The translations under genes were made by a program, and so were the position numbers. A stretch of 64,000 nt of DNA from contig NZ_WOTN01000004.1 of NCBI RefSeq assembly GCF_010993745.1, forward strand, positions 992,001 to 1,056,000. The letters run 5' to 3'. The stretch comes from Fodinicola acaciae (GTDB lineage Bacteria > Actinomycetota > Actinomycetes > Mycobacteriales > HKI-0501). Shown here piece by piece: positions 34,878-43,443 of this stretch (positions within the stretch are counted from its first letter, which is position 1; every line of letters starts with the position of its first letter). Under the pieces are notes generated by a model that was not told the DNA's origin, made no database searches, and worked only from the letters and a program-made list of their open reading frames with translations.

Positions 34878-36090
34878 TGCGGTGATCTGCGAGCCGGTCC
34901 GTACGCCGGTCGGCCGGTTCGGCGGCGTGTTCCGGGACGTGCCCGCGGTCGACCTGGCCGCGACGGTGATCGCCGAGCTGGTCAGGCGCACGCGGATCGC
35001 CCCGGACGCCATCGAGGACGTGCTTTTCGGGCAGTGCTATCCCAACGGCGAGGCGCCGGCGATCGGCCGCGTCGCCGGACTCGACGCGGGCCTGCCGGTC
35101 GAGGTGCCTGGCCTGCAGGTCGACCGCCGCTGCGGCTCTGGCCTGCAGGCGGTGATCGACGCGGCGATGCGGGTGCAGACCGGCGTCAACGACGTGGTGT
35201 TGGCCGGTGGCGCCGAAAGCATGAGCCAGGTCGAGTTCTACACCGACGGGATTCGTTGGGGCGTGAAGGGTTCCGGGGTGGAGCTGACCGACCGGCTGGC
35301 GCGCGGCCGGGTCACCGCCGGCGGTAGGAACTATCCGGTGCCCGGCGGAATGCTGGAGACGGCGGAAAACCTGCGCCGCGAATACGGCATTTCGCGGCAG
35401 GAGCAGGACGAGCTGTCTCTTGCGTCCCACCAGCGCGCGGTGGCGGCGATCGAGGACGGCCGGTTCGCCGAGGAGATCGTGCCGGTGACGGTGCCAGGCA
35501 AACGCGGAAAACCCGGTGAAACGATCTCACGTGACGAGCATCCGCGCGCGGACGCGAGCCTGGAGACACTGGCCGCGCTGAAGCCGGTGATGCTCAAGCA
35601 GGACGCCGGATCCACCGTGACTGCCGGAAATGCCAGCGGCCAGAACGACGGCGCCGCGGTTTGCCTGGTGACCACCGCGGAGAAGGCGGCAGAGCTCGGC
35701 GTACGGCCGCTGGCGCGGTTGGTGAGCTGGGCCAGTGCCGGCGTGCCGCCGCGGACGATGGGGATAGGTCCGGTCCCGTCGACCGAGAAGGCGCTGGCGC
35801 GCGCCGGGCTTTCGTTGGCTGACATGGACCTGATCGAGCTCAACGAGGCATTCGCGGCCCAGGTGCTGGCGGTGACCCGCGAGTGGAAGTTTGCCGAAAA
35901 GGACTTCGAACGGACCAACGTCAACGGCTCCGGCATCTCGCTCGGCCATCCGGTCGGTGCGACCGGCTGCCGCATCCTGACCACGATGCTGCGCGAGCTG
36001 GACCGCCGGGAAGGCCGCTATGCCCTGGAAACCATGTGCATCGGCGGCGGCCAGGGACTGGCCGCGGTTTTCGAGCGGGTGGCGCGATGA
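34870..36090 (+). CDS. pcaF: acetyl-CoA C-acyltransferase (beta-ketoadipyl-CoA thiolase-like)
   Basis: 406 aa; ATG 34870 preceded by GAAGGAG, overlapping iclR by 8 nt. Thiolase motifs: nucleophile Cys in VDRRCGSGLQAVIDA, AGGAESMSQVEFY, NVNGSGISLGHPVGATGCR and the second Cys near METMCIGGGQG (here LETMCIGGGQG). The beta-ketoadipate context suggests cleavage of beta-ketoadipyl-CoA to succinyl-CoA and acetyl-CoA; no CoA-transferase (pcaIJ) is present in the cluster, so the gene symbol is tentative. Confidence 0.85.
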   Translation: MRDAVICEPVRTPVGRFGGVFRDVPAVDLAATVIAELVRRTRIAPDAIEDVLFGQCYPNGEAPAIGRVAGLDAGLPVEVPGLQVDRRCGSGLQAVIDAAMRVQTGVNDVVLAGGAESMSQVEFYTDGIRWGVKGSGVELTDRLARGRVTAGGRNYPVPGGMLETAENLRREYGISRQEQDELSLASHQRAVAAIEDGRFAEEIVPVTVPGKRGKPGETISRDEHPRADASLETLAALKPVMLKQDAGSTVTAGNASGQNDGAAVCLVTTAEKAAELGVRPLARLVSWASAGVPPRTMGIGPVPSTEKALARAGLSLADMDLIELNEAFAAQVLAVTREWKFAEKDFERTNVNGSGISLGHPVGATGCRILTTMLRELDRREGRYALETMCIGGGQGLAAVFERVAR

Positions 36091-36947
36091 ACGAGCTGAC
36101 CGAGGAAGTCGTCCGCAGTTTCGACGGCGCTCCGCAGCGGCTGAAAACCGTCACGCAGGCGCTCGTACGCCATCTGCACGCGTTTATCGACGAGGTGCGG
36201 CTGACCGAGGCGGAGTGGACGTACGCGATCGACTTTCTCACGCGTACCGGCCACATCACCGATGACAAGCGGCAGGAGTTCATCCTGCTTTCCGACGTGC
36301 TCGGTGCCTCGATGGCGACCATCAAGGTCAACCATCCGGCCGGCGGCACGGTCACCGAGTCGACCGTCTTCGGCCCGTTCTATCTGCCCGACACGCCGAA
36401 ATTCGCCAACGGCGACGACATTTCCCAAGGCGCGCACGGACAACCGTGTTTCCTGAGCGGTGTCATCCGCGACGAGGACGGCGATCCGGTGCCGCACGCG
36501 GCGATCGAGGTGTGGCAGGCCGACGAGGACGGCTTCTACGACGTGCAGTATGCCGACCTCGACCGCGCACAGGGCCGCGGCCGGCTGGTCGCCGAGCAGG
36601 ACGGCCGTTATTGGTTCTGGACGGTGCATCCGGAGGCGTATCCGATCCCGACCGACGGTCCGGTCGGCGAGCTGCTGACCGCGACCGGCCGCCATCCGAT
36701 GCGGCCGGCACACGTCCATTTCCGAGTTGCCGCGCCGGGCTTCGACACCTTGACCACGCATGTTTTCACGTCAGACAGCGAATATCTGGACTCCGACGCG
36801 GTTTTCGGGGTGAAACGCTCGCTGATCGCCGACTTCCGCCGGCACGAGCCGTCCGAGCTCACGCCGGACGGCCGCACCGTTGACGTGCCGTATTACACCG
36901 CCACCTTCGACATCGTCCTCGCCAGGCAGCTTCACAGGCCGAGCTGA
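36087..36947 (+). CDS. intradiol dioxygenase, hydroxyquinol 1,2-dioxygenase type
   Basis: 286 aa, ATGA overlap with the thiolase. N-terminal catechol-dioxygenase helical domain (FIDEVRLTEAEWTYAIDFLT), then a beta core with Fe(III) ligands Y151 (DEDGFYDVQY), Y185 (EAYPIPTDGPVG), H209 and H211 (RPAHVHFRV). The N-terminal domain and length of about 290 residues are those of catechol/hydroxyquinol dioxygenases. It opens the ring to maleylacetate or muconate; no maleylacetate reductase or cycloisomerase is in the window. Confidence 0.88.
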   Translation: MNELTEEVVRSFDGAPQRLKTVTQALVRHLHAFIDEVRLTEAEWTYAIDFLTRTGHITDDKRQEFILLSDVLGASMATIKVNHPAGGTVTESTVFGPFYLPDTPKFANGDDISQGAHGQPCFLSGVIRDEDGDPVPHAAIEVWQADEDGFYDVQYADLDRAQGRGRLVAEQDGRYWFWTVHPEAYPIPTDGPVGELLTATGRHPMRPAHVHFRVAAPGFDTLTTHVFTSDSEYLDSDAVFGVKRSLIADFRRHEPSELTPDGRTVDVPYYTATFDIVLARQLHRPS

Positions 36948-38707
36948 CCGAGGCGGACGCTGATCCGGTGGTCGGTGGAGACGACCGGTGCCTCCTTGCC
37001 GACCCACGGATCCCCGCCGAAGTAGAGCCTGAAGATCTTCTCCGCCGTACGGGTCGACAGCGCCTGGTTGGACAGCGTCGGGTTGGGCCCGCCGAGACCG
37101 TTGGACAGCGCGGAATTGTCCGCGATGAACAGCCGCTTCACCCAGCGCGCCTCGCCGTTGGCGTCGAGCACCGAGTTGTTCTCCGACGTGCCCATCCGCA
37201 TCGACGACTGGACGTGCAGGATGAGCGGCGCCCAGTCGATCCGGTAGATTTTCTTGGCACCGGCGCCTTTCAGCAGCTCCGCGGCCTTGCGGGCCATGAA
37301 CTCGCGGTTGGCCAGCGTACGCGCGGACCGCTGGCGGCCGTGAAACTCCACCTTCGCGACCGGTCCGTTCCGGTCGGCCGGCAGCGCCGAGCGTACGACC
37401 CGGTTCTGCGCCTCGACGTCGTCGTCGGTGATCACCAGCACGTTGAGCAGCCGGTCGATGCCGTGGCTCATGATGTCGAGCAGCTCCTTGCCGAGCGGCC
37501 GGCCGGTCGGTCCGTCCCAGTTGCCGGTCTTGCCGCGGCCGTTGGCGTACGCGCCGCGTACGCCCGAGTCGGACAGCGCCAGCGTGAAGGCCTCCAGCGC
37601 CGGCGGCAGCCCGACGTTTTCCAGGCCTCCGTGGCCAGGAAAGTCGCAGCGCGCCGACGATCCGACACCCTTGCTGTTTCCGGTGTATTCGTCGAAAGTG
37701 CCGAGCACCCAGTCGAAGAAGTGGTCGGTGTAGCCGCGGCCGACCCAGTCGTTGGGGTTGGGCAGCTCGCTGTTGAGCCACAGCCGCGGGTTTTCCGTGC
37801 AGCCGGCGGACATCACGACCACCGTGGCGTCCTCGCGGTGCAGCTCGCCGGTGTTGGTGTCGCGCCAGGTGACTCCGGTGGCGGTCGGCGTGCCGTGCTT
37901 TTCCTCGTAATGCACCTGGTTGACGAACGCGTCGGTGATCAGCGTGATCGGCCGGCCAGCTTTTGCCCACACCTCGGCGGTCAGCGCCATCGGCACATAG
38001 CTGTTGTCCGTCGACCGCTTGGCAAACTGGTTGCGCGGCGCGTTGACCGGCTGCATGCAGCCCTGGAAACAGAAGCCACAGAACGTGCAGCCGGTCGCCT
38101 TCGGATAGACCAGCAGCTCACGGTCGCTGGTCCTGCCGGCGTTGCCGCCCGGCTGCAGGATCGCGTTTTCCTGCGGTCGATAGGCGAAACCCTTGGCGTC
38201 CTTGGTCGTCTGTACGGGGATGCCGAGCGTCTCGCAGCCGCGGAAATAGATCTCCTCCTTCGTCCCCATCGCCGCGGTCTGCACCGGCGCGGTGTGCTCG
38301 ACCCACTCGAAATAGGGCACCATTTCCTTGTATGTGAAAGGAAAAACATGCTCGGTGTCGTATGCGCCGCGGTCCGCGCCGGCATAGCCCTGGAAAACAC
38401 CTGGATAGGCACGCGGGTAGTTGCCGTAATAGTGTTGCGTCGTGCCGCCCACACCGGAGAGCTGCCAGAGGAACGAGTTCTGGTTGGTCTCCCGGAACCA
38501 CGCCGGTTTGGTACGGTCAGCCGGACCGAAGCGGAAAAATCCGGTCAGCGGGTTGTTGGCGTCATTCTCGTAATGCGTCCATTCCCGGCGCGGATTGGCA
38601 TGCCGCGGCCCCGCCTCCAGCAGCAGCACGTCCAGGCCGCGCGCGGCCAGCTCCTTGGCAACGACCGGGCCGCCACCGCCGGCGCCGATCACGATGACGT
38701 CGCGCAT
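36932..38707 (-). CDS. GMC-family FAD oxidoreductase
   Basis: 591 aa from ATG 38707 (TGATG overlap with the upstream gene). Rossmann FAD motif VIVIGAGGGGPVVAKELAAR; GMC C-terminal region with HVQSSMRMGTSENNSVLD and NGLGGPNPTLSNQA. A Cys-rich insert CTFCGFCFQGCMQPVN near residue 205 resembles the clusters of gluconate or cholesterol-type GMC dehydrogenases and may hold an Fe-S or disulfide site. Encoded with a Tat-exported partner, so possibly a periplasmic-side dehydrogenase complex carried as hitch-hiker. Overlaps the dioxygenase 3' end by 16 bp, convergent. Confidence 0.85.
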   Translation of the reverse strand: MRDVIVIGAGGGGPVVAKELAARGLDVLLLEAGPRHANPRREWTHYENDANNPLTGFFRFGPADRTKPAWFRETNQNSFLWQLSGVGGTTQHYYGNYPRAYPGVFQGYAGADRGAYDTEHVFPFTYKEMVPYFEWVEHTAPVQTAAMGTKEEIYFRGCETLGIPVQTTKDAKGFAYRPQENAILQPGGNAGRTSDRELLVYPKATGCTFCGFCFQGCMQPVNAPRNQFAKRSTDNSYVPMALTAEVWAKAGRPITLITDAFVNQVHYEEKHGTPTATGVTWRDTNTGELHREDATVVVMSAGCTENPRLWLNSELPNPNDWVGRGYTDHFFDWVLGTFDEYTGNSKGVGSSARCDFPGHGGLENVGLPPALEAFTLALSDSGVRGAYANGRGKTGNWDGPTGRPLGKELLDIMSHGIDRLLNVLVITDDDVEAQNRVVRSALPADRNGPVAKVEFHGRQRSARTLANREFMARKAAELLKGAGAKKIYRIDWAPLILHVQSSMRMGTSENNSVLDANGEARWVKRLFIADNSALSNGLGGPNPTLSNQALSTRTAEKIFRLYFGGDPWVGKEAPVVSTDHRISVRLGQLGL

Positions 38708-39606
38708 CAGCCTTCCACCTTCGTCCGGCCCTGGTAGTAACCCTTGAACTCGTCCCATCCCTCGGCGATGCCGTCATATCGGCTGATCGTCCAGCCGACC
38801 GGCTTGGCGGTGAGGGATTTGGTCTGCTTGTCGAAAACGGCGTATTCGGTGAACGAGCCGTACGCGGAGAATTCGATGAGCGCGCCGCCGACGAACTTCA
38901 GCACGCCGGACAGCGACTGGTGCAGCGGTTGCGGCAGGTTGACGTCCAGCGCCTCGACCAGATCGGCGTCGGTCTGCTCGACCATCCGCATCGCCTGCGC
39001 CTTCTCGGCCCAGCTGAGCCGCGCGAACGGCGACACGAAAACGCCGTGCAGCGAGGCCGGATTCACCTGGGTGGCGACCAGGTTCAGCGTCATCGCGATG
39101 ACCAGCGACAGCGGCACGGTCTCGTCGGTGGACAACAGCTTTTTCAGCGCCTCGTCGACGGTGTTCAGGTGCAGCGGCAAAAGCCTGGTCAGGTCGCCGG
39201 GCAACGGAATTTTGTCATCTGCGACCGCGGTGGCCAGCGCGGCGGCCACCGGTCGTACGTATTCGTTGGGCAGCGGCACGAAATTGTCGAGAGCCGACAT
39301 CAGGAAATCCGGCGTCCTGGCGTGGATCGCGCCGGGGCCGTTGGTGGAGACGCCCTGCGCCTGGGAATACGGGTCGGAGCCTGGCACCACGAAGGTGGTC
39401 AGGCCGTTGATGGTGTCCCTGGCCAGCTCCTGCAACGCCGGCCGGAGCAGCGCGATGACCGGATCCAGGCCGGCTTTGGTCTGGCCGGCGGCGAACGGCA
39501 GGCCGGTGACCGTCGGGACGATCGCGCCGGCGGCCACCGCCGCGCCGAGCACACCGGCGCGCGCCAGGAAGGCGCGGCGCGACAGTTGCTGTCGATGGGT
39601 CGTCAT
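38707..39606 (-). CDS. Tat-exported partner of GMC oxidoreductase (DUF5987-like)
   Basis: 299 aa. Tat signal with the motif SRRAFLARAGVLGAAVAAGA. The mature part is mostly helical (LLRPALQELARDTINGLTTF, RLSWAEKAQAMRMVEQTDAD), reminiscent of gluconate 2-dehydrogenase subunit 3 partners. It forms an operon with the GMC gene. Inference: it folds with the dehydrogenase and is exported with it through Tat. Confidence 0.7.
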   Translation of the reverse strand: MTTHRQQLSRRAFLARAGVLGAAVAAGAIVPTVTGLPFAAGQTKAGLDPVIALLRPALQELARDTINGLTTFVVPGSDPYSQAQGVSTNGPGAIHARTPDFLMSALDNFVPLPNEYVRPVAAALATAVADDKIPLPGDLTRLLPLHLNTVDEALKKLLSTDETVPLSLVIAMTLNLVATQVNPASLHGVFVSPFARLSWAEKAQAMRMVEQTDADLVEALDVNLPQPLHQSLSGVLKFVGGALIEFSAYGSFTEYAVFDKQTKSLTAKPVGWTISRYDGIAEGWDEFKGYYQGRTKVEG

Positions 39607-39737
39607 GGGGCCTCATTTCAGCCGCGTACGTGACCCGAGATGCATATCACTCAAAGGCCGCGATTCGGCCGCCCGGCTGCACAGAGTTACCGGTGCGCGA
39701 CTGTGCAGCTTGCCTAACCCAGCCCGCAGATGCGGTG

Positions 39738-40940
39738 TTATCGCAGGTCGTACGCCGCTAATGCGAGCCGGAGTTGCACCTGTCCGCGAGGGTCGTGCAT
39801 CGGCACCAGCAGCAGGTCTTCCAGCCGGTGCAGCCGGTTGAGCACGGTGTTGCGGTGGCAGTAGAGCCGGTCGGCGGTGCTGCTGGCCGAGCAGTTGGCC
39901 TCCAGCCAGGCGCGCAGCGTCTCCAGCAGCATCTCCTGCTCGCGCGCCGGCAGCTCCAGCAGCGGACCGAGCGCGACCTGCACCAGCCGCCCGGCCAGCT
40001 CCGGCGACTGCACCAGCAGTGCCTCCTGCAGCCGGTCGTCGAGGTTGGCCACCATGGTCGCGCCGGTGTTGACCGTACGCAGCGCCAGCAGCGCGAGCCG
40101 ATAGCCGGTCGCCACCTCGGCGAGGCCGCGTACCCGCGGCGAGATGCCGACCGGACCGCGGGCGATCCGGTCGAGCAGCATCATCAGGCCGGTCATCGCC
40201 GGCTGGTGGACGACCACCAGGCCGGTCAGGTTTTCCGACCGCTGCTGCCAGATCGACCGGATGCCGCGGATCGCCAGCATGTCGCCGGGCGTGCGCAGGC
40301 TCGGCCGGCCGTCGTCGGCGGTCGCCGCGGTGACGACGACGTAGTCGGCGTCGACCGGCAGGTCGAGGACGTTGGCCGCGGCGCGTACGACCGACGGATC
40401 CTCGGCGCGGTTGGCGAGCAGGTCGTCGACCAGGGCGAAACGGCGTTGCTCGTCCGTACGCAGCAGCTCCATCTCGGCGCGGTGGTAGGCGCCGGCGACC
40501 TCGGCGGACACCGAGTCGATCATGGCCCACACCGTGCTGGCCAGGTCGAGCAGCGAGTCGCGGTCGATGCCGTCGTCGCGTTTGGCCAGGTCGACCAGCG
40601 CCTCCCAGAGCACCCGGCCGCCGAGCCGATAGGTCGACAGGACGGTGTCCAGCGGCACCTGCTGCTCCGCGCGCAGCCGTCCGGTCTGGCGTGCGGTGTC
40701 GTACAGATGACCGCCGACGGGCTCACCGTTGCCGAGGATGCGTAGCAGTGAGTCGAGGTTGTCCTCGCAGCACCGGCGTACCTCGTGCCGGGGCAGACCC
40801 GCCGAGTTGTTCGCGGCGTGTGAGTCGTGCGGAAGCGTCTCCAGAAGCCGGTCCGCGAGCTCGTCCACCCGGCCCAGCAGGGTGCCGGCCAGCACGCTGA
40901 CCTGGTCAAAGCTCGCGGTCCTGGCCGCACTGCCAGTCAT
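39738..40940 (-). CDS. PucR/CdaR-type regulator
   Basis: About 400 aa from ATG 40940 (an upstream in-frame start at 40985 is less likely). C-terminal PucR HTH: NCSASSTADRLYCHRNTVLN, then RLHRLEDLLLV. Middle GGDEF-like helical region (RFALVDDLLANRAEDPSVVR). The N-terminal RsbT-co-antagonist-like segment (LSTYRLGGRVLWEALVDLA) is typical of actinobacterial PucR proteins. Upstream lies a strong hairpin shared with the divergent response-regulator gene. Confidence 0.85.
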   Translation of the reverse strand: MTGSAARTASFDQVSVLAGTLLGRVDELADRLLETLPHDSHAANNSAGLPRHEVRRCCEDNLDSLLRILGNGEPVGGHLYDTARQTGRLRAEQQVPLDTVLSTYRLGGRVLWEALVDLAKRDDGIDRDSLLDLASTVWAMIDSVSAEVAGAYHRAEMELLRTDEQRRFALVDDLLANRAEDPSVVRAAANVLDLPVDADYVVVTAATADDGRPSLRTPGDMLAIRGIRSIWQQRSENLTGLVVVHQPAMTGLMMLLDRIARGPVGISPRVRGLAEVATGYRLALLALRTVNTGATMVANLDDRLQEALLVQSPELAGRLVQVALGPLLELPAREQEMLLETLRAWLEANCSASSTADRLYCHRNTVLNRLHRLEDLLLVPMHDPRGQVQLRLALAAYDLR

Positions 40941-41005
40941 CTCAGACACGGTACGGCCTGTCGCCGATTTCCCATAACCACCCAATTGGTGGGGGCCGGG
41001 TCGGT

Positions 41006-41058
41006 GGTCGCATGGCCACCATGCGTGCGCTCAACGCAAGCATGGTGGCCATGCGACC
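41006..41058. repeat. 19-bp perfect inverted repeat in divergent promoter region
   Basis: GGTCGCATGGCCACCATGC (41006-41024) and its exact complement (41040-41058) enclose a 15-nt loop. It lies between the divergent PucR and response-regulator genes. No T-tract follows in either direction, so a terminator is unlikely; regulatory site or repeated extragenic palindrome are the options. Confidence 0.65.
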
Positions 41059-41179
41059 AAAAGGCTCGAGTGACGGGGAGTGAGCGAGGCGGCGCGAGAC
41101 GTGGCAGGCTGTGCGTACGCACAGGTGGCACACAGGAAGTCCACAGGCCCGGCACATCGGGTCAGACCACGATGAGGTC

Positions 41180-41956
41180 ATGTCGATGGCGAACGCGGCA
41201 ACCAGCCAACCGTCCAGCGAAACGGCACAGCCGTCCAAGCTGCGCAGGGCCGACGGCGAACCCATCCGCGTGCTGGTGGTCGACGACGAGCAGACGCTCG
41301 CCGAGCTGATCTCGATGGCGCTGCGCTATGAGGACTGGGAGGTGCGCAGCGCGGGCGACGGCAACGCGGCCGTACGGTTGGCGCGCGAGTTTCGTCCGGA
41401 CGTCGTCGTGCTCGACGTGATGCTGCCGGACATCGACGGCCTCGAGGTGCTGCGGCGCCTCCGCGCGGACGCGCCGCGCATCCCGGTGCTGTTCCTGACC
41501 GCGAAGGACGCGGTCGAGGATCGCATCGCCGGCCTGACCGCCGGAGGCGACGACTACGTCACCAAGCCGTTCAGCCTGGAGGAAGTGGTGTTGCGCCTGC
41601 GTGGCCTGCTGCGCCGCGCGCACGTCACCGAGGAGACCGACAGCGCGCTGGTGGTCGTCGGCGATCTGACGCTCAACGAGGACAGCCGCGAGGTGCGGCG
41701 CGGCGGTGACCTGGTCGCGCTGACCGCGACCGAGTTCGAGCTGCTGCGTTTCCTGATGCGCAACCCCAAGCGCGTACTGAGCAAGATGCAGATCCTCGAC
41801 CGCGTCTGGAACTACGACTTCGGCGGCCAGGCCAACATCGTCGAGCTCTACATTTCCTATCTGCGCAAGAAAATCGACGCCGGCCGTACGCCGATGATCC
41901 ACACCATGCGCGGCGCCGGATACGTGCTCAAGCCCGGAGTGGACCAGACGTCGTGA
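41180..41956 (+). CDS. OmpR-family response regulator
   Basis: 258 aa from ATG 41180. Receiver domain with VLVVDDEQ acidic pocket, phospho-Asp in VVLDVMLPDIDG and Lys in DDYVTKPFS. Winged helix: LTATEFELLRFLMRNPKRVL, VWNYDFGGQANIVELYISYL, MIHTMRGAGYVLK, as in MprA/TcrA regulators. About 25 extra residues (Ser/Gln-rich) precede the receiver. Coupled to the kinase by GTGA overlap. Confidence 0.92.
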   Translation: MSMANAATSQPSSETAQPSKLRRADGEPIRVLVVDDEQTLAELISMALRYEDWEVRSAGDGNAAVRLAREFRPDVVVLDVMLPDIDGLEVLRRLRADAPRIPVLFLTAKDAVEDRIAGLTAGGDDYVTKPFSLEEVVLRLRGLLRRAHVTEETDSALVVVGDLTLNEDSREVRRGGDLVALTATEFELLRFLMRNPKRVLSKMQILDRVWNYDFGGQANIVELYISYLRKKIDAGRTPMIHTMRGAGYVLKPGVDQTS

Positions 41957-43443
41957 TCCGCGATCGCCTGCGTCACCTCGTCCGTCCCGGCGAGTGGACG
42001 TTGCGCGGGCGGTTGCTCGGACAGCTGGTCGCGCTGGTCGCGATCGCCTGCCTGGTGATGGGGGTGGTCACGACCGTCGGCCTGCGCGGCTATCTGCTCG
42101 GCAAGCTCGACGGACAGGTCGGGGTCGCGGCCGACCGCGCGATGAACACGGTCATCGGGCCGGACGGCCGGATGGCGGACCCGGTGCCGCCGGATCCGCG
42201 CAACCAGCGTCCGAGGGTCTTCGGTGGCAACGCGACGGTCACGCTCAGCCTGATCGACGGCAACGTACGGTCTGCGTTTTTCGTCGACCCGCAACAACAT
42301 GGTGAGCCGCAGTTTCGACCGCTCGCCGCGTCGGTCATCGACACGCTGGTCCAGGCCGCCGCCACACCGGGGATTCACACGGTCGACCTGGACGGTCTGG
42401 GACCGTACCGCGTCACCGGAGTGCCGGGCCGGATCGCCGGCCAATCGTTCGTGGTCGGCCTGTCGATGGGCGAGGTGGAAGCGACGGTCGTCTCGGCCAC
42501 CTGGATCATGCTGGCCGTCGCGCTGATCGTGCTCCTGCTGACCGTGCTCGGCGGCGAGCTGATCATCACCTATACGTTGAAACCGCTCAGACGGGTGGCC
42601 GCCACCGCTGGCCGCGTCGCCGAACTTCCGTTGGAACGCGGCGAAGTCGCGCTGTCCGTACGCGTGCCGGACGAGGACACCAATCCACGCACCGAAGTCG
42701 GCCAGGTCGGCGCCGCGCTCAACCGGATGCTCGGCCACATCGCCAACGCGCTGGCCGTACGCCACGCCAGCGAGATGCGCGTACGAAAGTTCGTCGCGGA
42801 CGCCAGCCACGAGCTGCGAACACCGCTCGCGGCGATCCGCGGCTATGCCGAGCTGACCCGGCGCTCCGGCGACCAGGTGCCGCCGGACATCGCGCGCGCG
42901 ATGGGCCGGGTCGAGTCGGAGTCGGTGCGGATGACCGCGCTGGTCGAGGACCTGCTGCTGTTGGCACGCCTGGACGCCGGCCGGCCGCTGCGCCGCCAGC
43001 CGGTCGACCTCACGCAGCTCGTGGTCGACTCGGTGAGCGACGCGCACGTCGCCGGCCCCGACCACAAATGGCGGGTCGATGTGCCGGACGAGCCGGTGAC
43101 CGTGCCGGGCGACGAGGCGCGGCTGCGGCAGGTTTTGGCCAACCTGCTGGCAAACGCGCGCACGCACACGCCACCCGGCACGATCGTCAACGTGACCGTC
43201 GAGGCCGACGGCGGTGACGTACGGCTGTCGGTCACCGACGACGGCCCCGGCATTCCCCCGGAACTTCTGCCGGAGGTCTTCGAAAGGTTCGCGCGCGGCG
43301 ACAGTTCACGGTCGCGTGCGGCCGGCAGCACCGGGCTCGGCCTGTCGATCGTCGCCGCCGTGGTGTCGGCGCACAAGGGCACGGTCAGTGTGTCCAGTCA
43401 TCCCGGACACACCGAGTTTTCCGTGCAGCTGCCGGCTATCTGA
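41953..43443 (+). CDS. sensor histidine kinase (HisKA, two TM)
   Basis: 496 aa, GTG start overlapping the regulator stop. Two TM segments (LVALVAIACLVMGVVTTVGL near 25; TWIMLAVALIVLLLTVLGGE near 190) flank an extracytoplasmic sensor of about 140 residues; then HAMP, HisKA with His in FVADASHELRTPLAAIRGYA, and HATPase (LANLLANARTHTP, VTDDGPGIPPE, STGLGLSIVAAVV). TrcS/MprB-like. The cluster with secreted subtilisin and membrane glycosyltransferases suggests a cell-envelope stimulus. The 3' end overlaps the protease gene by 8 bp. Confidence 0.92.
   Translation: MIRDRLRHLVRPGEWTLRGRLLGQLVALVAIACLVMGVVTTVGLRGYLLGKLDGQVGVAADRAMNTVIGPDGRMADPVPPDPRNQRPRVFGGNATVTLSLIDGNVRSAFFVDPQQHGEPQFRPLAASVIDTLVQAAATPGIHTVDLDGLGPYRVTGVPGRIAGQSFVVGLSMGEVEATVVSATWIMLAVALIVLLLTVLGGELIITYTLKPLRRVAATAGRVAELPLERGEVALSVRVPDEDTNPRTEVGQVGAALNRMLGHIANALAVRHASEMRVRKFVADASHELRTPLAAIRGYAELTRRSGDQVPPDIARAMGRVESESVRMTALVEDLLLLARLDAGRPLRRQPVDLTQLVVDSVSDAHVAGPDHKWRVDVPDEPVTVPGDEARLRQVLANLLANARTHTPPGTIVNVTVEADGGDVRLSVTDDGPGIPPELLPEVFERFARGDSSRSRAAGSTGLGLSIVAAVVSAHKGTVSVSSHPGHTEFSVQLPAI

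Noticed and set aside
32505-35012. 835-aa open frame on the minus strand
   Set aside because: It is opposite to the monooxygenase and IclR genes, both with clear family motifs; its translation has no family likeness and arises from GC3 bias.
36968-38737. 589-aa open frame on the plus strand
   Set aside because: Antisense shadow of the GMC oxidoreductase, whose FAD motif is unmistakable.
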